Below, piece after piece: positions 23,645 through 31,005 of a stretch of 64,000 nt of DNA. How positions within the stretch are numbered: position 1 is the first letter of the stretch; each line of letters starts with the position of its first letter. The notes beneath the pieces were generated by a model. That model was not told the DNA's origin. It made no database searches and saw nothing but the letters and a program-made list of their open reading frames with translations. Position numbers and translations under genes: made by a program. This DNA comes from Mycobacterium malmoense (GTDB lineage: Bacteria > Actinomycetota > Actinomycetes > Mycobacteriales > Mycobacteriaceae): assembly GCF_019645855.1 (NCBI RefSeq), contig NZ_CP080999.1, positions 4,774,001 through 4,838,000 of the forward strand, in the 5' to 3' direction.

Positions 23645-24216
23645 GCCAGGCCTCCTTCGGGTAGCACGTCGCCGTAGAGGCGCCATCGCCGCGTACGAGC
23701 ATTCCAGCGCGATTCTACGATGAAAAGCCGGCGAGCGTCGATTACGAGGAGCTCGCGTTCAAGGGGAAATTCCGACAGACTGCCTACGGCAAGGGCGGGG
23801 GTTCCAGCTGGGAGACGAAGGTCCAGCTCAAGGGGGTCGATATGCGTAGTCGACCTCGGAGGGTCCTCGTTCATGCTGGTAGAGATAAACCCCGCCTCGT
23901 AGAAGGGCTGTCCAACTGCTGTTGGAGCGTCAGCCGCACGTGCGAGACCGATGTCGGCGGCCCCTATCTCGCGTGTGACGCGCGCATCGGTTTCCAACGG
24001 GAACCGGTGAAGAGCTGCGCGAATGGTTTCGATGCGTTGCAGCAGCTGAGCCGTCATGTGAACATCCCCCCGAAGTGCAGCGTTAATGCGCTGGAATCCG
24101 CCTACTGCGTAAGCCTCGATCTCTAAGCGTTCCTCATCGCTCAACTGACTTATCGGATGCCAAATGTATCTATAGGCGAGGCCACCGAATGGATCTTCGT
24201 CTTCGCCCATTGCCAC
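23641..24216 (-). CDS. ADP-ribosyltransferase exoenzyme-like protein (R-S-E type)
   Basis: A 191-residue protein with the layout of ADP-ribosyltransferase toxins. An N-terminal helix block, LSDEERLEIEAYAVGGF then RINAALRG, resembles the family's alpha-3 region. Arg82 in VTREIG fits the NAD-binding Arg, GFISTS (residues 109-114) the STS strand, and Glu153-Arg154-Glu155 in FPLERELLV the ExE motif. ExE usually modifies Arg, but the target is unknown. There is no signal peptide, so it acts in the cytoplasm or is exported by a specialised route. A 58-residue gene is coupled to it. It lies between cassettes 2 and 3. The call rests on motif reading. Confidence 0.75.
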   Translation of the reverse strand: MAMGEDEDPFGGLAYRYIWHPISQLSDEERLEIEAYAVGGFQRINAALRGDVHMTAQLLQRIETIRAALHRFPLETDARVTREIGAADIGLARAADAPTAVGQPFYEAGFISTSMNEDPPRSTTHIDPLELDLRLPAGTPALAVGSLSEFPLERELLVIDARRLFIVESRWNARTRRWRLYGDVLPEGGLA

Positions 24217-24503
24217 AGTTGAAAATACTAAGAGTTTCTTCCCACGGATTGCGCGCGCATGCCTACAGGCGCGCCTGGCTGTTGGATCGACATGGCGGTG
24301 ATCCTGAACCGGTCAGGAACGGGTCCAACCGTCGTCAGCATCGGCGCTGAGCCGGGTCCATCAGCGCGCCTACCCGTCGCACGCGGCGAACGACCACGTC
24401 AACCTGCCGACCAACAACCAATCCCGACTCGCCATTCTCGACGCCATCATCGTCATCGAAAGTGGCGCGCAACAGAGGCGCCTGGACAAGCCAAGCAATT
24501 AAA
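24217..24503. other. Intergenic region upstream of the ART-like gene
   Basis: No gene is supported here. It contains the presumed promoter of the leftward ART-like gene and the space before the cassette 3 terminator. The stretch near 24300-24460 shows short frames with mixed codon use, possibly a decayed gene, but no family is recognisable. Confidence 0.35.
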
Positions 24504-24539
24504 CGATCGGCCCCCTTCTTGTGAAAAGGGGGCCGATCG
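24504..24539. terminator. Cassette 3 terminator hairpin
   Basis: This is the same perfect 14-base CGATCGGCCCCCTT inverted repeat as in copy 1, with an eight-base loop CTTGTGAA. It lies about 60 bases downstream of the copy 3 helical gene. Confidence 0.8.
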
Positions 24540-24598
24540 CCGTTAGCAGGTCACCGGCTCGCAGCATCGGTGACCGCCGCCGGACTCAGAAGCAAGAC

Positions 24599-25819
24599 TC
24601 AGAAATGCAAAACGCTCAAGATCATCCCCGGCAGCACCGACGCAAGATCAGCACCCAGATGACCCGCAATATTGCCGACATCGGCAGACAGGCCGGGCAG
24701 GTCGGCCACCAGGCTGGCCATAGCGCTGCCGCCGTTGAGGATGTCGGCCGGATTGAAGGTACTCACGATGCTGTCGGCTGCCGGTGAGGTGGCCGCGGCC
24801 GCGCTGCTAAAGCCGCCCAGTAAATAGGTTTGAACCCAGTTGACCAGGTTGTCGAAGACGGTCTGCGGTGTCGGGAAGCCGGTGGTCACCAAATTCGCCA
24901 AGTACCCCAACGCATACGAGAGGCTGCCGCCGGTCATGATGTTCTGGGCGCCGGGAGCGACGATTTTTTCAGTAAGCCCTTGGGGGAGCACTATCCCAAG
25001 GGTCCTGAGGAGACCACTTCCGTCACTGAAAATACCGCCGCTGTAGAGCCCGGTTCTTGCGTTCAGGGTGCCATTGAGGAGCGCGTTTGCCACGGCGCCG
25101 GGGGTATTAATCGCATTGAGCACAGCCCCGACCGGATCCCCGGCGGTCCATGAATCGTAAACATACTGAGCGCTATTGCCGAGTGCTGACGTGAGTTGAC
25201 CGGGGAGGCTAATGACAAAATTGGCGCCGAGATCCGTGATGCCGGTGGTTGTCAGGAAGTCCGTCGTGTTTGCGAGGTTCTGCGTGATCGGGTTAAGGAT
25301 TTGCGGAATCGTTTCGAGTGGCTCCCCGATCTCTACGGCCGGGTAATAAAACAGGCCATTCTCCAGGAGGCTGGCCGCGCCGGTATTAGGCATATTAAAA
25401 TTTCCTGCCAATGCCGCAGCGAATGCTTGCTGCATAAGCCCTACGAAATCATTGGGGTTAGTTCCGAGGTAGAAATTGACAGCACTGGTTGCGGCTTGTG
25501 TATATGGCTGCACATATTCGTACGCATACTGCATAAAGTTAGCGGCTAACTGTTGCGGCACTATCAACGGATGGTTTTGATATTGCGCAGCAAGCGACTG
25601 GAGGTTGATGCCCGCCGTCTCGAACGTGTCGATCCAGGTTTGGATGGGGTTGGCGACGTAATCGGTCAGCTCGACCGCGCGCTGCTGGAGAGCGGCAGCG
25701 CTGTGCTGCAGGTCGGATGCGAGATCGTTGGAGATCGCCGGTGTCAGGGCGATCACGCTGGCACCTACCGCCGCGGCGCCCGCGGTGACTAAGGGCCGAA
25801 GGGCTGCTAGCTGTTGCAT
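24599..25819 (-). CDS. Secreted alpha-helical cassette protein, copy 3
   Basis: A 406-residue paralogue with the LRPLVTAGAAAVGASVIALTP export segment, NPIQTWIDTF, QQLAANFMQY and the end AGHLGADLASVLPGMILSVLHF. The C-terminal third before that, with FNPADILNGGSAMASL, is almost the same as copy 1, while the central part differs. This patchwork could reflect gene conversion between copies. It has a GGAACTC ribosome-binding site before the ATG. Directly downstream of the copy 3 PGRS gene. No recognised function. Confidence 0.85.
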   Translation of the reverse strand: MQQLAALRPLVTAGAAAVGASVIALTPAISNDLASDLQHSAAALQQRAVELTDYVANPIQTWIDTFETAGINLQSLAAQYQNHPLIVPQQLAANFMQYAYEYVQPYTQAATSAVNFYLGTNPNDFVGLMQQAFAAALAGNFNMPNTGAASLLENGLFYYPAVEIGEPLETIPQILNPITQNLANTTDFLTTTGITDLGANFVISLPGQLTSALGNSAQYVYDSWTAGDPVGAVLNAINTPGAVANALLNGTLNARTGLYSGGIFSDGSGLLRTLGIVLPQGLTEKIVAPGAQNIMTGGSLSYALGYLANLVTTGFPTPQTVFDNLVNWVQTYLLGGFSSAAAATSPAADSIVSTFNPADILNGGSAMASLVADLPGLSADVGNIAGHLGADLASVLPGMILSVLHF

Positions 25820-25884
25820 GCTCGGAGTTCCTTTACTGGTCTACTGATCTGTGATCCGGATGTCTGTAAACGAGATCTGCGGAA

Positions 25885-27222
25885 TTAGCCGGTCGGCGTG
25901 ATACCCGCCGCACCCTTCGCGCCGAGGATCCCCGTGAGCCCCCCGGCACCGCCGGCGCCGCTATATGTTCCGGGGACACCGCCGTAATTGCCGAGACCGC
26001 CGTTGCCTCCGATACCGCCGTTGCCGGCCAGCATCCCGCCGAAACCGCCAGCACCGCCGTAGCCCCCAAAAGGCGCGGCGCTGCCGGCACCACCAGCACC
26101 ACCGTTACCGACCAGCCAGGCACTGTTACCGCCGGCGCCCCCGGTGCCAGCGCTGGCATAGGATCCGGCTCCAGCACCTACACTGCCGCCGGCACCACCA
26201 TCACCCCCGTTACCGAACAGCAAACCGCCGGAACCACCAACACCACCAAAGCCAGCGGTCGAATTACCCGCGGTGAGAGCACCACCGACACCACCAGCGC
26301 CGCCGTTGCCCATCAGCAAGCCACCGGCACCACCGGCGCCGCCTACACCAATCGTCTGGTAGGTGACGCCGTTGAGACCGGCACCTCCGGCGCCGCCGTT
26401 GCCGATCAGCCCAGCGGCGCCGCCGACAAAACCGTTGGGATGAGCGGCGGTACCGGCGGCACCGGCCCCGCCATCCCCGAACAAGAACCCGCCGCTTTGC
26501 AGGTTGCCGAAGAGCCCGGTTTGACCTAACAACGAGGTGTTGGGGCCGTTGAACCCGTTGACGCCGTTGCCGATCAAGTCACGCCCGAACACGTCGACGA
26601 ACGGCGCATTGATCACCCCATCCACCTGCTCACCCGTCGGGCTGGCAATCCAGTCCTGGCCGGCGGTGTAAATCGTGTTGTAGAACGTGTCGAACGCTCC
26701 ATACACGAGCTGGTTCAGCTCAGCTCGAGGAGACTCCGCCGCGGCCGAGACCGCAGCACCGGGACCCCCGACGTTGAGGGCGGCAGCAGCGCTGGCATGC
26801 ACACCCTCGAAGACACTGTTTAGTGCGCCGGCATTAAAAGCGGCGACGCTGGCATTAATGCTGTTGGTGATGCCCTCGAGCGCGGCGGTATGAATGCCGT
26901 CGAAAGCAGCCGCACTCGCACCCGCGCTAAGTCCATCCACAGCGGCCGTGGTGCCTGCAGTAATACCTTCAAGAGCCGCGGTGCCCGCATTAATGCCGTC
27001 AAGGGCGGCTTGGCTGGCAGCTCCGATCACCGGCTGGATGATGGGGTCGATGATCATGTCGAGCACGCCGGCACGGGCCGGGGGTGCGGGGGTGAGGGGG
27101 GTTATTGCGGCGGTCAGGAATGCGCCGGCGGTCGTGCTCACGCCGATGACGCGGCGGCGGTGGCGGGTCTGGGCGTGGTGTGAGCGGCGGTTTCGCCTCA
27201 TGCGGTGTTGTGTGCGTTTCAA
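25885..27222 (-). CDS. PGRS-repeat protein with export signal and no PE domain, copy 3
   Basis: A 445-residue paralogue starting at TTG (27222), aligned with the copy 1 ATG; an alternative ATG at 27270 lacks a ribosome-binding site. The N-region has RHRRRVIG followed by a hydrophobic stretch and PPARAG. The helical linker carries ALEGITNSINAS-type repeats close to copy 2. FGRDLIGNGVNG and about 210 residues of glycine repeats follow. There is no PE domain. Copies 2 and 3 share the MFLIHRHR-coding leader frame, copy 1 a one-base difference. Confidence 0.87.
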   Translation of the reverse strand: MKRTQHRMRRNRRSHHAQTRHRRRVIGVSTTAGAFLTAAITPLTPAPPARAGVLDMIIDPIIQPVIGAASQAALDGINAGTAALEGITAGTTAAVDGLSAGASAAAFDGIHTAALEGITNSINASVAAFNAGALNSVFEGVHASAAAALNVGGPGAAVSAAAESPRAELNQLVYGAFDTFYNTIYTAGQDWIASPTGEQVDGVINAPFVDVFGRDLIGNGVNGFNGPNTSLLGQTGLFGNLQSGGFLFGDGGAGAAGTAAHPNGFVGGAAGLIGNGGAGGAGLNGVTYQTIGVGGAGGAGGLLMGNGGAGGVGGALTAGNSTAGFGGVGGSGGLLFGNGGDGGAGGSVGAGAGSYASAGTGGAGGNSAWLVGNGGAGGAGSAAPFGGYGGAGGFGGMLAGNGGIGGNGGLGNYGGVPGTYSGAGGAGGLTGILGAKGAAGITPTG

Positions 27223-27640
27223 TTTGCGAGCCTTCCTTGACCGACAACGGTGACGATGGATCAAAAACATAGCTGAGAATTACATTGACAAAATCACGGC
27301 AACACAATAAGAAATAAGCCCCAACGAGAGGTATTGACAGCAAAACCCGGCGATAGTGAGAGCGAAATTATGGCCCGGCGCTAACCCTATAAAGCCCGGC
27401 CAGTTAGGCTCCGATAATCACGGGTAGTCATTGCCGCGCGAATACGATGACGGCACCACCGAATTGATATAGGCAAGCCGGACGGGACCTTCTTTACGAG
27501 GATCACCAGCTCAAACGAGCTCTACACTCACGGCACCCAGATTCCCATCGGGCCGCTCACCATGATCACGGTTCTCGACATCGAACCGTTGCGGGAATTA
27601 CCCGACCCGTACCCGACAAGATCCCCAGATTCATAACCGC
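27223..27640 (-). promoter_or_regulatory. Conserved leader of cassette 3
   Basis: The region closely follows the leaders of copies 1 and 2. The first part matches both; 27449-27468 matches copy 2 (GACGGCACCACCGAATTGAT), and a block at about 27592-27640 (GGGAATTACCCGACCCGTA) matches copy 1 near 20018-20063. The leader is therefore a long conserved unit, and its boundaries give clues to the duplication junctions. No gene is supported inside it. Confidence 0.6.
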
Positions 27641-27679
27641 AACAATGGGCCATCTCGATCTGCAGCCAGCTCTTCAGCA

Positions 27680-28110
27680 CCGCCTTGGTCAATTCGTTGG
27701 GCAAACCATCCCGACGGTGTCTTCACCGCTAAAGACAACCAACCCGTCCCGCGTAGACAGCTAAAAGGCCCCTCCGCGGAAACGGACCACCAGGCTTGAT
27801 GCCACGACCGAACAACGATGACGGCCGCACCGAGAAACGGCGCCTAAAAACCGCCAAGATCGTCCGCGGAATTGGTTCCCACACGCGATGCAGGTGCTGC
27901 AACTGACCCAACCATCACCAGCCGCACGACGGAGGGTGTCGCACCGAAACCGTCTACACCTTCACCTCGCCGGCAATGCTCCACGCGACTGCAAGCCAGG
28001 TCGCGGACGGGCTGCGCGAGCACTGGACCTTTGAAGGCCGACCGCACTGGATGGCACACCATGATGCGCGCAATCTTCGCGTCAGATCACACGCATTTGC
28101 CGCAAAACCT
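27680..28110 (+). pseudogene. Decayed ISAs1-type transposase fragment
   Basis: Translation in shifting plus-strand frames gives pieces typical of ISAs1-family transposases: DGVFTAKDNQPVPRRQLKG near 27712-27768, a HAMQVLQLTQ piece near 27880-27910, ETVYTFTS near 27940-27970, and LREHWTFEGRPHW then ARNLRV near 28010-28080. Several frameshifts and stops separate them, and no terminal repeats are visible. It is an inactive remnant beside the recombinase and shows that this island has accumulated mobile DNA. Identification is from recalled family motifs. Confidence 0.55.
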
Positions 28111-28145
28111 GGCCTAAGTGCGCGGTAGATTATTATCATTCTGAA

Positions 28146-29060
28146 ATGATTGCCGCCGCTGCCAACCCCAATGACCTGGTGACACTTCTGCCCAGTTGGC
28201 AGCTGGCCATGCAAGCCGACCGCAAAGCGACCTACACCATCGACTCCTATGTCAGGGGTGCGCGGTACTACCTCACATGGTGCGCGGCTGAACTAAATGA
28301 ACACCCCTTCACCAGGCCCGCGCTGCAGCGCTGGACCACACATATCCTTAGCTCCGGTGCCGAACCGACCACCGCGCGCATCCGCCAGCAGGCCGTCTGC
28401 CGCTTCGCCGCGTGGCTAGTCGACGAGGGAGAAATCGACCAGAACCCATTCCTCGGTGTCAAACCACCCAAACTCGACACCAAGGTTGTGGAGCGTCTGA
28501 CCGACGACGAGCTGCGGTTGATGCTCAAGGCGTGCGCCGGCAAGGAGTTCCGCAATCGCCGCGACGAGGCGTGCCTTCGGCTACTAGTGGAGACCGGGAT
28601 GCGCGCAGGGGAACTACTGGCGCTTTCCGTACACGACGTCGACTTCGTCAGAGGCTTGGTCACCATCCGTAAGGGCAAGGGTGGTGTAGGTCGTCACGTC
28701 CCGTTCGAAGCGCAGACCGGCGCGGCCATCGACCGTTATCTCCGCGCGCGTAAACAGCACCGGCTCAGTGAGACGTCAGCATTGTGGCTGTCAGAAACCG
28801 GCCGCCAGGCGCGGCTGGGATACCACGGCCTGCGGATCGCGCTGCTGGCACGCGCCGCAGCTGCCGGCGTCGAGGGCTTTCATATACACAAGCTCAGGCA
28901 CACTTTCGCGAGCCGGTTTTTATCCCTTGGTGGCACCGAGGGCTCCCTGATGCAGCTCGCCGGCTGGCGTACCCGGGAGATGGTGGACCGCTACAGCAGG
29001 GACACCGCCGCCGAGCGGGCGATCAACGAGGCGCGGCGCTTGGGATTGGGGGACTTGTAA
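28146..29060 (+). CDS. Tyrosine recombinase/integrase
   Basis: A 304-residue site-specific recombinase of the XerC/D-like phage-integrase family. An N-terminal SAM-like core-binding domain (about 10-100) precedes the catalytic domain. Catalytic residues are visible: Arg in TGMRAGELLAL, Lys in IRKGKGG, HxxR in HKLRHTFAS, the Trp-for-His variant in AGWRTREM, and the nucleophile Tyr in VDRYSRD. It lies at the right side of the island, 12.8 kb from tRNA-Thr, and is the best candidate for the enzyme that moved it, though it may target another site. It appears intact. Confidence 0.92.
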   Translation: MIAAAANPNDLVTLLPSWQLAMQADRKATYTIDSYVRGARYYLTWCAAELNEHPFTRPALQRWTTHILSSGAEPTTARIRQQAVCRFAAWLVDEGEIDQNPFLGVKPPKLDTKVVERLTDDELRLMLKACAGKEFRNRRDEACLRLLVETGMRAGELLALSVHDVDFVRGLVTIRKGKGGVGRHVPFEAQTGAAIDRYLRARKQHRLSETSALWLSETGRQARLGYHGLRIALLARAAAAGVEGFHIHKLRHTFASRFLSLGGTEGSLMQLAGWRTREMVDRYSRDTAAERAINEARRLGLGDL

Positions 29061-29529
29061 AACGACATCGCCGTTAACGCCGCCGTGTAATTGGGTAGAA
29101 ATCAGTGTGGTTCCTGGGCCAGTTCGGCTCCTGCCTGAACGATTGCAAAAGGTCCGATGAGCAGCCAAAGCCGACGACCAGTCGGCATGGTTGATTTTTG
29201 AGTCGCTGGGTGGTCGCAGCGCCCGACCGACGCACACCACGACGCCGCGGCCGCGCTGTGCAGACCGCATCTGTCGGGAGGAATTCGCCCGGGCTCTTCT
29301 GGCGCCTCTGTCACGCCACGAGGTGACCCCGGGTCGCCCGCCGACAAGCGACACAAACGGGCGCTTTTTCGCATTTCGACGGCCGGAGCGGCCGATACTC
29401 GCCCCACCAACGGCCGTTTGGCCGTGGCCGCTCCAGCGACGACGCGCTCACCCCTCCAGCGGGGAATGACGTGAACGCGACCCTGGGGAATTACATGAGG
29501 CGACATCCCCGCTCAACCCGAGGAATTCC

Positions 29530-29754
29530 GTGAACGCCGGGCAATTACTACCGCGACTTATCGGTTATGTACTTTTACAACGCGAGCGATCTCGGCAAAA
29601 AGCAAAGTGTATCTCAGCAAAAACAAAGGGTGTTCTCTATGCCCTGGCGAACGATCCTCGTGTTACGGCGGCAGTTATGTTGAGTGAGGGGGGTGGATGC
29701 GGGTCTGTCCTACCGACAGGTACTTTCAAGTTAAACTATTTCAGCGGTGGATAG
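29530..29754 (+). CDS. Hypothetical small ORF
   Basis: A 74-residue frame starting at GTG after a GAGGAATTCC stretch that could serve as a weak ribosome-binding site. The sequence has no recognised domain, and its codon use is AT-richer than that of flanking genes. It overlaps the next fragment by eight bases. It may be a remnant of inserted DNA rather than a gene. Confidence 0.2.
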   Translation: MNAGQLLPRLIGYVLLQRERSRQKAKCISAKTKGVLYALANDPRVTAAVMLSEGGGCGSVLPTGTFKLNYFSGG

Positions 29755-29875
29755 AGTTTGCTATGATACCTATCCAGAGCCTGGCTACCAGGAGTTTCTC
29801 GGCTCCATGAGGATTGCCAAGCCGCACGTTCCTGAAGCGACTCCCCCAAGGCTGATCGAAGGCCTGCGAACCTAA
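29747..29875 (+). pseudogene. Possible C-terminal fragment of an unidentified protein
   Basis: A 42-residue frame reads like the tail of a protein, including CYDTYPEPGYQEFLGS and ending LIEGLRT. It has a stop shortly before its GTG and no ribosome-binding site. I do not recognise the family. Confidence 0.2.
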
Positions 29876-30084
29876 GTAATTCTCAGGTATGTCCAGCTCG
29901 GGCGCGCCTCAAAATCGAACAAACGAGCGAGCAACCGCCAGGGTCGCGTTAGTCAGCGCCGGCGTCATCGCCGCAGGGCCGACGACCCAGCACCCGCCCG
30001 ATCTTCACGTGGCCAACACTTGGGCACCGACCCCCAGGCCTCGCGCTCCACGGCGGCGAGCTGGTCGACCGTTCACGACCGCGG

Positions 30085-30855
30085 CTACCTCTTGTCTTTC
30101 CCGCGTGAGAGGAACGCCCGCATGTGCTGTTGCGGCTCTCCGGTCAGGAACGCCAGCCCGAACTGCTCGATGCTGTCTTCGATCGCCCCGTGAACCGTCA
30201 TGTCGAACCACTTGTTGAGGAGGCGCTTTTGCTGCCGGACGGCATGCGGGCCGAATCCGCCGAGTTTCGCGGCGAGCTCGCCGATGCGGATGTCGAGCGC
30301 GTCGGCGGCGACGACCTCGTGCACGAGGCCCCAGGTGGCGGCCGTGTTGGCATCGATCGTTTCGCCCGTCAGCAAGAGCCAGGCCGCATGCGAAGCCCCG
30401 ATCAACGCCGGCATCAACGCCGAATGGATCACCGAGGGGATTCCGACCGCCACTTCCGGCATTCCGAATTTGGCGCCTGACTCGGCGATGCGCAGATCGC
30501 ACGACATCGCGGCCTCCAGGCCGCCGCCGAGGCACCAGCCCGCGAGTCGGGCGATGACGGGGACGGGGCATTCGCGAATCGCCTCACACAGGCCCGCGAG
30601 TCGACGGATGAACGCCTCGCCGCTGGCCCGGTCGAGACCGACCATCTCGTTGATGTCCGCTCCGCCGATGAACGCCTTCTCACCCGCTCCGCGCAACACG
30701 ACGACCCGCACGTCGTCGTCTTGGCTGACGCTGCGAAACGCCGTCGTCAGTTCCTCGATGGCGCCGGCGCCGAGAATATTCAGCGGTTTGGAGTTGACCA
30801 ACTCGATAGTCACCACGCCGCCATCGCGACCGAGCCTGACGAACCGTGATTCCAT
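30085..30855 (-). CDS. Enoyl-CoA hydratase/isomerase-family protein
   Basis: A crotonase-fold protein of 256 residues with a strong AGGAGG before its ATG. The oxyanion hole is visible in GGADINEM (about 64-71) and AGWCLGGGLEAAMS. The first catalytic-Glu position is present in FGMPEVAVG. The second, normally in xxEMxLTG, is replaced by Trp in HAAWLLLTG, so hydration as in classical ECH is doubtful, and an isomerase or hydrolase role is possible. It marks the return to ordinary metabolic genes after the island. Substrate unknown. Confidence 0.88.
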   Translation of the reverse strand: MESRFVRLGRDGGVVTIELVNSKPLNILGAGAIEELTTAFRSVSQDDDVRVVVLRGAGEKAFIGGADINEMVGLDRASGEAFIRRLAGLCEAIRECPVPVIARLAGWCLGGGLEAAMSCDLRIAESGAKFGMPEVAVGIPSVIHSALMPALIGASHAAWLLLTGETIDANTAATWGLVHEVVAADALDIRIGELAAKLGGFGPHAVRQQKRLLNKWFDMTVHGAIEDSIEQFGLAFLTGEPQQHMRAFLSRGKDKR

Positions 30856-31005
30856 CAGTGCGCCTCCTGACCCCGGTTCGGATACGAGCTCACCCGAGCA
30901 TCGGGAGCGGGCCCCGGGTCGTGTGCCCGAAAACGCTTCCGCGGCTGAGCGATTCGGAGGAAAATCAGCACACCCTGCGCGGGGCCGTAAGGTGCGCCGC
31001 GGCCG

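Larger units (their letters stand above)
24504..27480 (-). repeat. PGRS/helical cassette, copy 3 of 3
   Basis: This has the same organisation as copies 1 and 2 and is separated from copy 2 by the ART-like pair. Leader, start region and 3' ends align by eye with copies 1 and 2. Confidence 0.85.
15370..29880. mobile_element. Accessory genomic island between tRNA-Thr and the enoyl-CoA hydratase gene
   Basis: The block is bounded by tRNA-Thr on the left and ordinary metabolic genes on the right. It holds a Fic gene, three repeated PGRS cassettes, an ADP-ribosyltransferase-like gene, a decayed transposase and a tyrosine recombinase, with long non-coding gaps unlike the tightly packed flanks. Fic and several cassette genes look less GC-biased at third positions than their neighbours. 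I could not find a second copy of the tRNA 3' end, so exact ends and a single-event origin are unproven. The limits given are approximate. Confidence 0.5.
29061..30084. other. Right-hand island intergenic region with two weak ORF candidates
   Basis: Most of the stretch has no ribosome-binding site or codon bias supporting a gene. Two weak candidates lie at 29530-29754 and 29747-29875. From about 29560 to 29880 the DNA is notably AT-richer than the neighbours, suggesting foreign or decayed sequence. The island boundary probably lies near 29880-30080. Confidence 0.45.

Noticed and set aside
23650..23686. Longer start for the 58-residue partner inside the ART-like gene
   Set aside because: The added residues are Arg-rich and read the ART gene out of frame; the ATGA overlap is a typical coupled start.
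17225..24539. Three spaced palindromic repeats taken as a CRISPR-like array
   Set aside because: Spacing is about 3-4 kb and the repeats are gene-end hairpins; no short regularly spaced repeats exist in the window.
15350..30080. Search for a duplicated tRNA-Thr 3' end as an attachment site
   Set aside because: No second copy of the T-arm/acceptor sequence was visible by eye near the recombinase or at the right border.
30005..30571. Minus-strand frame overlapping the enoyl-CoA hydratase gene
   Set aside because: It is an out-of-frame shadow made of Arg/Pro-rich residues; the crotonase frame has all family motifs and a strong ribosome-binding site.
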